Positions 1-7,945 of a DNA stretch of 20,341 bases are shown here, piece by piece. The position numbers and the translations under genes were made by a program. Source of the DNA: Actinomycetes bacterium (lineage in GTDB: Bacteria; Actinomycetota; Acidimicrobiia; Acidimicrobiales; RAAP-2); NCBI GenBank assembly GCA_021795095.1, contig JAJYPU010000019.1, positions 1-20,341 of the forward strand, in the 5' to 3' direction. Below the pieces are notes generated by a model that was not told the DNA's origin, made no database searches, and saw nothing but the letters and a program-made list of their open reading frames with translations. Positions within the stretch are counted from its first letter, which is position 1. Each line of letters starts with the position of its first letter.

Positions 1-1
1 C

Positions 2-1165
2 CGACCCGATGACGTGGCCGACGAGACAGCGCGCGCCATCGCTGACGCCTACGGCCCGCCGTCGCGAGTCGCCACACTCATCCTGCCCGCCGACGTCTCC
101 TGGGGTGCGCTCGAAAGAACCCCGAGTCACTGGCCGACGGCCGCGAAGGCCGCGGCGGTCCCGCTCGACGAGGGTCTCCTCGATCACGTGGTAACGAGAC
201 TGCGCACGACGCGTTCGGCCATCTTCCTCGGGGGAGCCGCCACTACGGGCGCGGCCATGGAGCTCGCCAACCGAATCGGCGCGGCTAGCGGTGCGACGGT
301 GATGGTCGAGACATTTCCCACGTCGATGGACCGCGGCGCGGGGGTCTTCCAGCCCGAGCGGCTGATCTACCTGAGTGAGTTCGCCGTCGGTCAACTCGCC
401 AAGATCGAAACGCTCGTCCTCGTCGGCGCGAGTGAGCCAGTCGGGTTCTTCGCCTACCCCGACGTACCCAGTCGGCTTGTTGCGGCCGATTGCGAGGTCA
501 TCGCGCTCGCGCCACCCGGCAGCGACGTCAGCACAGCGCTCGCGATGCTCGTGGACCAGCTTGACGCGCCACGCGTGCGCGTGCCCGCGGGTCGAGCGCC
601 CGAACCACCGAATGGCGCATTGAACGCCCAGAGTTTCGCCGCCGCCATCGCCGCCACGTTGCCCGAGGGTGCGGTCATCAGCGACGAATCCAACACGAGC
701 GGCATCCACCTCTACGGCGCCACCACCTTCGCGGCGCCCCATCGACTCTTGACCTTGACTGGTGGCTCGATCGGGTTCGGCCTACCCGTCGCGGTCGGCG
801 CGGCCATCGGCACCGGCACGCGCGTGATCGCACTCGAGTCGGACGGCTCGATGATGTACACCCCCCAGGCACTGTGGACGATGGCCCGCGAGGGACTCGA
901 CGTCACGGTCGTCGCCTTGTCGAACCGTCGCTACGCCATCCTCGACTTTGAACGCCAACGGGTGGGCGCAAGCGGAGTTGGAGAAGCGAGCGAGCGCCTT
1001 CTCTCGCTCGACGACCCCGCCATCGACCTCTGCGGCGTCGCACGCGCGCTGGGCGTCCCGGCGACAGCGGTGACGACCGCCGACGAACTCGTCGACGCGC
1101 TTCGCCGATCGTTCGCCACCCCGGGGCCGTCGTTCATCGAGGTTCCGCTAGCCTCAGCCTTCTGA
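2..1165 (+). CDS. Acetolactate synthase large subunit-like ThDP enzyme (5'-truncated by window edge)
   Basis: The reading frame is already open at base 2, so the N-terminal PYR domain lies outside the window; 387 codons are visible, against roughly 500-550 residues for a full family member. What remains is the central domain and the C-terminal thiamine-diphosphate (PP) domain. The cofactor signature appears as SDGS followed about 25 residues later by SNRRYAIL, a variant of the usual GDG...NN motif. The stretch around LWTMAREGLDVTVVALSNRRYAIL resembles actinobacterial IlvX-type proteins. Known relatives form acetolactate from pyruvate or act on other 2-oxoacids; substrate cannot be decided here. 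Its last 12 bases overlap the 3' end of the convergent xthA gene. A benzoylformate-decarboxylase-like activity is an alternative. Family assignment is firm, exact reaction is not. Confidence 0.85.
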   Translation, partial: RPDDVADETARAIADAYGPPSRVATLILPADVSWGALERTPSHWPTAAKAAAVPLDEGLLDHVVTRLRTTRSAIFLGGAATTGAAMELANRIGAASGATVMVETFPTSMDRGAGVFQPERLIYLSEFAVGQLAKIETLVLVGASEPVGFFAYPDVPSRLVAADCEVIALAPPGSDVSTALAMLVDQLDAPRVRVPAGRAPEPPNGALNAQSFAAAIAATLPEGAVISDESNTSGIHLYGATTFAAPHRLLTLTGGSIGFGLPVAVGAAIGTGTRVIALESDGSMMYTPQALWTMAREGLDVTVVALSNRRYAILDFERQRVGASGVGEASERLLSLDDPAIDLCGVARALGVPATAVTTADELVDALRRSFATPGPSFIEVPLASAF

Positions 1166-1924
1166 CTCGAGGTCGAACTCGGCGATGACGGGTGCGTGGT
1201 CGGACGGCTTAACACCCTTGCGAGCCTCACGGTCGACGTACCCCGCCTTCGCTCGTCGTCCCAAGGTCTCGTCGACGAGCAACAGGTCGATGCGTAGACC
1301 GTGATTCTGGTGGAAGGCGCCACCGCGGTAGTCCCACCAGGAATAGGCCGGCTCGTCGGGGTGGAGCACCCGGATGAGGTCAATGAGGCCCGTCGACTCG
1401 ATTGCGCGAATGGCCGCGCGTTCGGGTTCGCTCACGTGCGTCGCGCCAAGGAAACTCGGCGGGTCCCAACAGTCGAGGTCCGACGGTGCCACGTTGAAGT
1501 CACCGCCGAGGACGAACGGGCCGACGGGGCGCTTTGACGCGAGCTCGCCCAGGCGACCGAGCCAATCGAGCTTGTAGCGGTAGTGGGGATCTTCGAGCGA
1601 CCGCCCGTTGGGGACGTAGCAGGAATAGACCCGGACCCCGCCACACGTCGCGCCGATGATGCGCGCTTCGGGGTCTTGGTCGCCAAATCCTCGCTGCACA
1701 TCGGTCACGCCCACCCTCGAGAGGATGGCCACGCCGTTCCACTGCCCCTGGCCGTAGTGGGCGACCTCGTAGCCCGCGTCCGCGATCGCCGCCACGGGAA
1801 ACCGGTCATCAGTGGACTTCGTCTCTTGGATCAAGACCACGTCGGGCTGTGCGTCAGCGAGCCACGAGGTGAGTCGGGCCAACCGGGCCGCGAACGAGTT
1901 GACGTTCCAGGTGGCAATCTTCAC
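1154..1924 (-). CDS. xthA: Exodeoxyribonuclease III (XthA family)
   Basis: The 256-residue product is a full-length exonuclease III/AP endonuclease, which cuts DNA 5' to abasic sites and degrades 3' ends during base-excision repair in the cytoplasm. Visible family motifs are WNVNS with Asn7, QETK with the metal-binding Glu34, YVPNG in the middle, GGDFNVAPSDLD (catalytic Asp and Asn) and SDHAPV near the C terminus (Asp-His pair). The numbering of Asn7 and Glu34 matches the E. coli enzyme. The GTG start at 1924 overlaps the stop of the upstream dehydratase gene by four bases (GTGA), so translation is probably coupled; it is the last gene of the kgd operon. Its 3' end overlaps the convergent acetolactate-synthase-like gene by 12 bp. 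Confidence 0.95.
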   Translation of the reverse strand: MKIATWNVNSFAARLARLTSWLADAQPDVVLIQETKSTDDRFPVAAIADAGYEVAHYGQGQWNGVAILSRVGVTDVQRGFGDQDPEARIIGATCGGVRVYSCYVPNGRSLEDPHYRYKLDWLGRLGELASKRPVGPFVLGGDFNVAPSDLDCWDPPSFLGATHVSEPERAAIRAIESTGLIDLIRVLHPDEPAYSWWDYRGGAFHQNHGLRIDLLLVDETLGRRAKAGYVDREARKGVKPSDHAPVIAEFDLESEG

Positions 1925-2355
1925 GTCAGGTCGGCGAGGACAAAGAGCAGATCCGCTTCAGCGGCCACCTCGCCGCCGACGGACGCGATACCGTGACCCT
2001 TGCCGGCGCGCGCCGAGAGACGGGTCATCTCGCAGTGCAGGGTCACCGTGTCACCCGGGACGACCTGACGGCGGAACCGAGCGCGCTCGACACCGCCGAA
2101 CAGGGGCAGCCGTCCGCGATAGCGCTCGTCAGCCAACACCGCGACGCCGCCGCACTGGGCCAACGACTCGAGTAAGAGCACACCGGGAGTCGTTGGACGG
2201 CCCGGGAAGTGGCCCGGGAAGAACCACTCGTCACCGCGCAGCGTCCACGTCCCGGTCGCGTGCACACCGGGTTCGATCTCGAGCAGCTCGTCGAGCAGCA
2301 GAAACGGCTCGCGGTGTGGCAGCCAGTCCCGGGGGTCGAGTGAGAGACCGTTCAC
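1921..2355 (-). CDS. FabZ-like 3-hydroxyacyl-ACP dehydratase (hotdog fold)
   Basis: This 144-residue protein matches FabZ in length and layout. It begins with LPHREPFLLLDELLEIEPG, the FabZ N-terminal signature, and contains FFPGHFPGRPTTPGVLLLESLAQ, in which His49 and Glu63 are the expected catalytic pair. FabZ removes water from 3-hydroxyacyl-ACP in fatty acid elongation. The protein could instead act on another acyl thioester, since Actinobacteria often carry several hotdog dehydratases and no other fatty-acid gene is nearby. The GTG start at 2355 overlaps the stop of the ribonuclease gene, and its own stop overlaps the xthA start, both by GTGA, placing it third in a four-gene operon. The fold is certain; the pathway is inferred. 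Confidence 0.85.
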   Translation of the reverse strand: MNGLSLDPRDWLPHREPFLLLDELLEIEPGVHATGTWTLRGDEWFFPGHFPGRPTTPGVLLLESLAQCGGVAVLADERYRGRLPLFGGVERARFRRQVVPGDTVTLHCEMTRLSARAGKGHGIASVGGEVAAEADLLFVLADLT

Positions 2356-3464
2356 GCGAGGGCCAGTTCTGCGATCCGGCGCTCGGGGTCAACGGTGATC
2401 AGTCGGAATGTTCGACGGTCTCCCCGTTTCAACACGTCGCGCGCTCTGGCCGGCGGCGGGTCGCCAAGCAGCGTGGTCGGGGCGTAGCACTCGACCTGGC
2501 CACCCTTGAAGGCGACAGTGATCACGGCACCGTGCGACGTGAAGGTCGTGACCTCGCCCTCGAGGCGTGAATTCACCTTGAAGGCGGAGCGAAAGCGGGC
2601 AAAGACGTCCTCGGGGTTCACCGGCTGACGACCGCGTCGCAACGCCACCGCCGGAGTATTCGACGGCGGTATCGACTCGAGCACCGGCGCGGCCTTGGCG
2701 GGTGCGTTTGTCTTGGATGCCCGCTTCGCAACGGTCTTGGCCACCGGCGTCTTCTTCGCCGGCGCCTTCTTCACTACGTCGGCCTTCTTGGCGACCTTGG
2801 TCGTTTTGGCGGTGGCCTTCGCGGGTGGTGGTTCCTCGGCGCCGGCCCGTGACGCCTTGGTAGCGCGCTTGGTGGGGCCAGCCACCTTCTCCGGCGCCTT
2901 CTTCGCCGCGGGAACCTTGGCGGCGGCCGGTCTCGCGCTCGGCTTCGCTGGGGTGATAGTGGTGCCGATCGATGGGGTCACGCCCTCGGGCATGAGCACG
3001 GCGAGCTTCTTCACGGCCCGGGCGCTCTTCACGCCGCGCACGGGTAGCCGCGGGGTGAAGATCCAACCGACCCCAGAGACCGGCTTACCACCGATGAGTC
3101 GACCCTCGTCAAAGAGCCAGGGGTAGATGGCGTGGAACTCTTGGAACGAGTCATTACTGAGAACGACGCCGTTGATGCGATCGGCGATCTTCAAGATGAA
3201 CGCGTCGCCCCGACCAATCGCACCGGCCGGTGGCGTCACGATTGTGCCATCGAGTTCACGGTCCTTGAACCGCGCTCGCTCCCCACTCGCGACGCGGTGG
3301 CCGAAGCTCGCGTCAACGACGACAATGAGCTCCGCGCGGGGATTCTCTTCTCGAAACGCGCTGATCACGTCGTCCAATTGGCTGAGACTCGGGTCGGTGC
3401 GGCCCTCGGTCGCGAGATTCGAGCCGTCAATCACGACCCGTAGTCGCGTGCGCGCGGCGCTCAC
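2352..3464 (-). CDS. NYN/Zc3h12a-type ribonuclease with Lys/Ala-rich linker and C-terminal S1-like domain
   Basis: I place the start at the GTG at 3464, which overlaps the kgd stop by GTGA and gives 370 residues. The frame stays open further upstream but would run deep into kgd. Residues about 8-150 look like a Zc3h12a-type NYN/PIN nuclease: VVIDGSNLA with Asp13 and Asn16, VVVDASFG with Asp51, PAGAIGRGDAFILKIA with Asp87, and LSNDSFQEF with Asp105, followed by YPWLFDEGRLIGGKPV. These acidic residues are the likely metal site. Residues about 160-280 are a basic, low-complexity linker rich in AKK and APAKK. Residues about 288-370 (from FARFRSAF) resemble an S1/OB RNA-binding domain. The domain order suggests an RNA-cleaving enzyme with two RNA-contacting parts. 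Substrate is unknown and the S1 call is weaker than the nuclease call. Confidence 0.8.
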   Translation of the reverse strand: MSAARTRLRVVIDGSNLATEGRTDPSLSQLDDVISAFREENPRAELIVVVDASFGHRVASGERARFKDRELDGTIVTPPAGAIGRGDAFILKIADRINGVVLSNDSFQEFHAIYPWLFDEGRLIGGKPVSGVGWIFTPRLPVRGVKSARAVKKLAVLMPEGVTPSIGTTITPAKPSARPAAAKVPAAKKAPEKVAGPTKRATKASRAGAEEPPPAKATAKTTKVAKKADVVKKAPAKKTPVAKTVAKRASKTNAPAKAAPVLESIPPSNTPAVALRRGRQPVNPEDVFARFRSAFKVNSRLEGEVTTFTSHGAVITVAFKGGQVECYAPTTLLGDPPPARARDVLKRGDRRTFRLITVDPERRIAELALA

Positions 3465-6400
3465 CCGATCGCTCGAGTCAGCAGGTCGGACTGCTCGGCG
3501 ACGTGGATTAACGAGCTGCCCGTCGCGGGGCTCGCGGATTCGGCCCGCGCAACGTGACTGAGGGCAACGTCGCGCAACTGGCGGTGCACCTGGTGGTGGA
3601 CGAAGGGCCACGCGCCCATGTTCTCGGGCTCCTCTTGGAGCCACACGACCTCACCCAACTTCGAATACGACGCGAGGACGGCGTCGATCTCGTCGTGGGG
3701 CCACGGGTAGAGCTGCTCCACCCGCACCACGGCGACGTGGTCGGCACTCACCTCGGCTCGACGTGCGAGCGCCTCGTGCGCGATCTTGCCCGAGGCGAAC
3801 ACGACCCGTGTCACCCGGTCATGCTGGGCGTGGGGATCGTCAAGCACGGTTTGGAACGAGCCGTGCTCGAACTCGCTTAGCGGCGATCGGGTTTGGGTCG
3901 CTCGCAGCATTGATTTGGGCGTGAAGACGATGAGCGGGGTCACCGTGTCACGGGTCACCTGACTGCGCAGCAAGTGGAAGTACTGCGCTGCGGTCGTCGG
4001 CTGGGCAATGCGCAGGTTGTTGCGCGCGCTCAGCGAGAGGAATCGCTCTATCCGTCCGCTGGAGTGCTCGGGTCCTTGCCCCTCGTAACCGTGCGGAAGC
4101 AGCATCACCAGACCAGCGCGCTGTCCCCACTTGTCCTCGGCGGCGACGAGGAAGTTGTCGATGATGATCTCGGCGCCATTGACGAAGTCGCCGAACTGCG
4201 CCTCCCAAGCCACGAGTGACCGATTGGCCTCCACCGAGTAGCCGTACTCGAAACCCAGTGCCGCGTATTCGCTGAGGAAGGAGTCGCGCACGGTGAAGAA
4301 AGCCCGCGTGTCGAGGTTCGCGAGCGGGATGTACTGATCACCGTTCTCATAGTCGATCAGTGCGGCGTGACGATGCGAGAAGGTGCCGCGACGCGAGTCC
4401 TGACCGATCAATCGCACGTTGGTGCCGTCCACGAGGAGCGTGCCGAACGCCAGCGCCTCGCCGAGGGCCCAGTCGACTTCGCCGCCCTCGAGCAGCGTCC
4501 GACGCTGGGCGAACTGACGCTCAAGCTTGGGGTGGATCGTGAACCCACTCGGCGCGGTCATCGTCGCTGATGCCACCGCGAGCAGGACATCGCGCGCGAC
4601 GCCGGTCTCGGGTGCCGGCGCGTCCGCAGTGAACTCGAGGACCGGAACACCCTGCAACGTCGGTACCGGGACCGTGCGCACCTCGTCGAGCACGCTCTGG
4701 AGTCGGGCGTTGAACTCGTCGAGAGCCCGCTCGGCCTCTTCGAGCGAGATGTCGCCGCGGCGCACCAAGGTTTCGGTGTAGATCTTGCGAACCGAGCGCA
4801 TCTGGTCGATGATCTTGTACATCTGAGGCTGGGTGTAACTGGGGTCGTCACCCTCGTTGTGCCCGTGGCGCCGGTAGCACACGATGTCGATCACCACGTC
4901 GCGCTGGAACATCTGGCGGTAGTCAAAGGCGAGTCGCGCGGCGCGGGCGCAGGCCTCGGGATCGTCACCGTTCACGTGGAAGATGGGGGCTTGGATCAAC
5001 TTGGCCACGTCGGTCGGGTACACGCTCGAGCGAGCGGATTCCGGCGCGGTAGTGAATCCCACCTGGTTATTAATGACGATGTGGATGGCACCGCCCACGT
5101 GATAGCCCGACAACTGCGAGAGGTTCAGCGTCTCGGCGACGACCCCCTGTCCGGCGAAGGCCGCGTCGCCGTGGATGAGGATGGGTAAGTACGGGTATCG
5201 CTCGACCACAGTGTTCGCGACGGAGCCGTCGCCGGGCCGCACGATCTGGTCTTGCTTGGCCCGCACGATTCCCTCGACCACCGGGCTTACCGCCTCGAGG
5301 TGGGAGGGATTCGACGCCATCGAGACGTCGATGGCCACTCCGGCGGCGTTGTGGAACGACCCGTGGGCGCCCTTGTGGTACTTCACGTCTCCGCTGCCCT
5401 GCACACTCTCGGGGTCGAGGTTGCCCTCGAATTCCGAGAAGATATCGCTGTAGGACTTACCCACGACGTTGGCGAGGACGTTCAGCCGACCACGGTGGGC
5501 CATGCCGATCACCGCCTCGCGCACACCGTCATCGGCCGCCGCGTCAAGAATGGTCTGCAGCGCGACGATGGTCGACTCGGCGCCCTCGAGCCCGAATCGC
5601 TTCTGACCGACGTAGCGCGAGTGGAGGAATCGCTCGAAGACCTCCGCCTCGTTGAGCGCTGACAGCACTCGTCGCTGTTCCTCGGCGCTCATCGATGACT
5701 TCACGCCCTCGACGCGGGCTTGGATCCACCGCTTCTGTGCGGGGTCCATGATGTGGCCGTATTCGATGCCAGTCGTGCGACAGTAGGCATCACGCAAGAT
5801 GGCGAGGATCTCTTCGAGTGTGGCCTCGTCGCGACCCGCGAGTCCGCCGGTGATGAACCGGCGTGGGAGATCCCAGATCGAGAGTCCGTACGTCGACAGC
5901 TCGAGTTCGTCGTGGACTGGCGGCGGATCGCTGTGCAGGGGGTCGAGGTGCGCGTAGAGGTGACCGCGCACGCGGTACATATTGATCAATTCTTGGACGC
6001 GGATCTGCTTTAGTATCCGCTCGGATTCGTCGCCACCGGCCGGTGAGTTGCGGTCCATCGACCATCGCGACGGTTCGTAGGGAATACCGAGCGAGGCGAA
6101 GACTTCGTCGTAGAACTGGTGCTGACCCGTGAGACATTCGGCCACATACTTGAGGAAGAGCCCGGACTCGGCCCCCTGAATGATCCGGTGGTCGTAGGTG
6201 GACGTCAGGTTCATCACCTTGCCGACGCCGAGGTCGGCCAAGGCACGAGTGTCAGCGGCCTCAAATCCCGGTGGCCAGGTGAGCGCCCCGACACCGATGA
6301 TGGCACCCTGACCAGGCATCAGCCGCGGGACCGACTGCACGGTGCCAAGCGTTCCCGGATTCGTCAATGACACCGAAGCGCCCACGAAGTCGTCCGCGCC

Positions 6401-7069
6401 GACTTTGCCGGCGTGGACCTTACGAATGATGTCCTCGTAGGCGAGCAGGAACGTCCGAAAGTCCATGGCGTCCGCGTCGCGGATGACCGGCACCATCAGG
6501 TTACGGGTGCCGTCACTCTTCTCGACGTCAACGGCCAGACCGAGGCCGACGTGGTCGTGGCGCAAGATCCCCGGCGTCCCCTTCTGGTCCACGGCGTCGA
6601 CGAAGGTGGCGTTCATTGCGGGGATGGCGATGAGTCCCTTGATGATGGCGAACGCGATGAGGTGAGTGAAGGAAACTTTGGCACCGCTCGCCCGACTCAG
6701 TGCCTCATTCAGCGCCGAGCGATTGATCTCGAGCAGTCGAGCCGAGACGCTGCGCACGCTGGTCGCGGTTGGCACCGCCAGACTTGCGTTCATGTTGGTC
6801 ACAATCCGCGCCGCGGCACCACGCAGGGGCGTCGCGGCCTCGTTCACCTCTCGCACGGCGGTGCTCGGCGTCGGGGGCGCACTCGCCACGGCTGAGGCGA
6901 CCGTCGGCACGGTCGAACGCTGGTAGTCGGCGAAGAACTCACGCCAACTTGAAGAGACCGACTCGGGGTCGGCGAGGAATCGGTCGAACATGTCGTCCAC
7001 GAGCCAAGCGTTCGGTCCGAAGGACCCCTTGACTGGCGCGGACGAAGGGTTGGAAGGTGGCGTCGTCAC
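3461..7069 (-). CDS. kgd: Multifunctional 2-oxoglutarate decarboxylase/dehydrogenase E1 with fused succinyltransferase-like domain (Kgd)
   Basis: The 1202-residue product is a fused Kgd of the actinobacterial type, acting in the TCA cycle at 2-oxoglutarate. Residues about 18-50 (GPNAWLVDDMFDRFL...WREFFADY) form the usual N-terminal helix segment, followed by a Pro/Ala/Thr linker. Residues about 83-315 are an E2 acyltransferase catalytic domain without a lipoyl domain; its DHRIIQGAESG motif carries His294. The E1 part starts near residue 348 (SERILKQIRVQELI) and contains HRGRLNVLANV (525-535), GDAAFAGQGVVAETLNL (634-650) and INNQVGFTT (666-674), the thiamine-diphosphate region. Length and order are normal and I see no lesion. 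The GTG start at 7069 lies six bases after a TAGTCT hexamer, suggesting a leaderless mRNA. It heads an operon with the ribonuclease, dehydratase and xthA. Confidence 0.96.
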   Translation of the reverse strand: MTTPPSNPSSAPVKGSFGPNAWLVDDMFDRFLADPESVSSSWREFFADYQRSTVPTVASAVASAPPTPSTAVREVNEAATPLRGAAARIVTNMNASLAVPTATSVRSVSARLLEINRSALNEALSRASGAKVSFTHLIAFAIIKGLIAIPAMNATFVDAVDQKGTPGILRHDHVGLGLAVDVEKSDGTRNLMVPVIRDADAMDFRTFLLAYEDIIRKVHAGKVGADDFVGASVSLTNPGTLGTVQSVPRLMPGQGAIIGVGALTWPPGFEAADTRALADLGVGKVMNLTSTYDHRIIQGAESGLFLKYVAECLTGQHQFYDEVFASLGIPYEPSRWSMDRNSPAGGDESERILKQIRVQELINMYRVRGHLYAHLDPLHSDPPPVHDELELSTYGLSIWDLPRRFITGGLAGRDEATLEEILAILRDAYCRTTGIEYGHIMDPAQKRWIQARVEGVKSSMSAEEQRRVLSALNEAEVFERFLHSRYVGQKRFGLEGAESTIVALQTILDAAADDGVREAVIGMAHRGRLNVLANVVGKSYSDIFSEFEGNLDPESVQGSGDVKYHKGAHGSFHNAAGVAIDVSMASNPSHLEAVSPVVEGIVRAKQDQIVRPGDGSVANTVVERYPYLPILIHGDAAFAGQGVVAETLNLSQLSGYHVGGAIHIVINNQVGFTTAPESARSSVYPTDVAKLIQAPIFHVNGDDPEACARAARLAFDYRQMFQRDVVIDIVCYRRHGHNEGDDPSYTQPQMYKIIDQMRSVRKIYTETLVRRGDISLEEAERALDEFNARLQSVLDEVRTVPVPTLQGVPVLEFTADAPAPETGVARDVLLAVASATMTAPSGFTIHPKLERQFAQRRTLLEGGEVDWALGEALAFGTLLVDGTNVRLIGQDSRRGTFSHRHAALIDYENGDQYIPLANLDTRAFFTVRDSFLSEYAALGFEYGYSVEANRSLVAWEAQFGDFVNGAEIIIDNFLVAAEDKWGQRAGLVMLLPHGYEGQGPEHSSGRIERFLSLSARNNLRIAQPTTAAQYFHLLRSQVTRDTVTPLIVFTPKSMLRATQTRSPLSEFEHGSFQTVLDDPHAQHDRVTRVVFASGKIAHEALARRAEVSADHVAVVRVEQLYPWPHDEIDAVLASYSKLGEVVWLQEEPENMGAWPFVHHQVHRQLRDVALSHVARAESASPATGSSLIHVAEQSDLLTRAIG

Positions 7070-7075
7070 CTAACC

Positions 7076-7081
7076 AGACTA
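7076..7081 (-). promoter_or_regulatory. Candidate -10 box of a leaderless kgd promoter (TAGTCT)
   Basis: On the minus strand TAGTCT is followed by six bases and then the kgd GTG. This is the spacing expected when transcription starts at or next to the start codon. No Shine-Dalgarno sequence is present in the gap and no clear -35 box is visible. It belongs to a set of similar sites in this window. Confidence 0.55.
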
Positions 7082-7129
7082 GGGCCCGCGCGGCCGTTTT
7101 AGATTGGTCTGCGCCCTGGCCCCGGCCAG

Positions 7130-7135
7130 TAGATT
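7130..7135 (+). promoter_or_regulatory. Candidate -10 box of a leaderless hydrolase promoter (TAGATT)
   Basis: TAGATT is followed by six bases and then the GTG of the alpha/beta hydrolase, the mirror image of the kgd arrangement 48 bp away. The heptamer TAGATTG occurs again at 7100-7106, in the AT-rich middle of the 72-bp divergent spacer. No convincing -35 box is seen. Confidence 0.55.
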
Positions 7136-7141
7136 GCCTAC

Positions 7142-7945
7142 GTGACCCCTCTGGACCCTCCCCGCGGACTGCGCGCCGTCGTCTCCCCCGTGGTCGGACT
7201 CGCCGTCGCCGAACGCCGAGTGGACGATCCCGTCGCCACGCTGATCTGTGTGCATGGAGGACTCGACCGCGGTGGTTCCTTCGCGCGACTCGCCCGTCGC
7301 GTCGAGCGCTTCGACGTCATTGCCTATGACCGACGCGGCTATCAGGGATCGCGCGGTTCGGGACCAGCCACCCTCGAGCGCCACATCGAGGACCTCCTCG
7401 CCCTGGCGAGCGTCGAGGCCCCGCAACGACCCGTCATCGTCTTCGGGCATAGTTTTGGCGGCGTGGTCAGTTTCGGGGCCGCCCTACGCGATCCGTCGCT
7501 GTTCGCCCAGGTGATCAACTTCGAGGCACCGTTGCCCTGGGTGCTCCAGCGCGATCATCGCCGAGTCGCGCGCGACGCCGATCCCTCCGAGGAGGCCGAA
7601 CGATTCTTCAAACGGATGGTCTCGGTCGAGACATGGGAGCGGCTCAGCGAGGCCGAACGCGACTCGCGCCGACTCGACGGTGCGGCCCTCGTCGCCGACC
7701 TCTCGGTACTCAACGAACCCGAACCCTTCCAGGTCGCCGACATCGCCGTGCCGACGATCTACGCCTTTGGCAGCTGGGCGCGCGCGCCCTACTACCGACA
7801 ATTGACCGCGCTGCTCCACTCACGCAACCCACTTATTGAGGGAGTTGAGTTGCCCGACGCGGGCCACGGTGTCCACCTCAGCCACCCCGATCAGCTCGCC
7901 CGATTGATCGAGCGGGCGTGGAACGACCTGTGCGCGTCGGCCTAA
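7142..7945 (+). CDS. Alpha/beta hydrolase
   Basis: The 267-residue protein has the standard alpha/beta-hydrolase landmarks: an HGG oxyanion-hole segment (residues 38-40), AYDRRGYQGS after strand 4, the nucleophile elbow GHSFGG with Ser104, and DAGHGVHLSHPDQ near the C terminus carrying the probable catalytic His242. No signal peptide is evident, so it is probably cytoplasmic. The substrate cannot be told from the sequence; esterases, MenH-like and dehalogenase-like relatives all share this layout. The GTG start at 7142 is supported by TAGATT six bases upstream. The stop lies inside the next gene, so the two are probably co-transcribed. Confidence 0.88.
   Translation: MTPLDPPRGLRAVVSPVVGLAVAERRVDDPVATLICVHGGLDRGGSFARLARRVERFDVIAYDRRGYQGSRGSGPATLERHIEDLLALASVEAPQRPVIVFGHSFGGVVSFGAALRDPSLFAQVINFEAPLPWVLQRDHRRVARDADPSEEAERFFKRMVSVETWERLSEAERDSRRLDGAALVADLSVLNEPEPFQVADIAVPTIYAFGSWARAPYYRQLTALLHSRNPLIEGVELPDAGHGVHLSHPDQLARLIERAWNDLCASA

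Noticed and set aside
931..1383. Minus-strand open frame of 150 codons across the acetolactate-synthase-like/xthA junction
   Set aside because: It runs antisense to one real gene and in another frame of the other, with Ser/Thr/Arg-rich composition typical of shadow frames in high-GC DNA.
2695..3126. Plus-strand frame reading alanine/phenylalanine-rich hydrophobic sequence
   Set aside because: It is the reverse complement of the AKK-rich linker of the NYN ribonuclease; lysine AAG codons read as CTT on the other strand produce the false membrane-like look.
3465..3644. Upstream extension of the NYN ribonuclease frame to 3644
   Set aside because: The added residues are Arg/Pro-rich and overlap the kgd coding region by 180 bp, while the GTG at 3464 matches the GTGA overlap seen at the other junctions.
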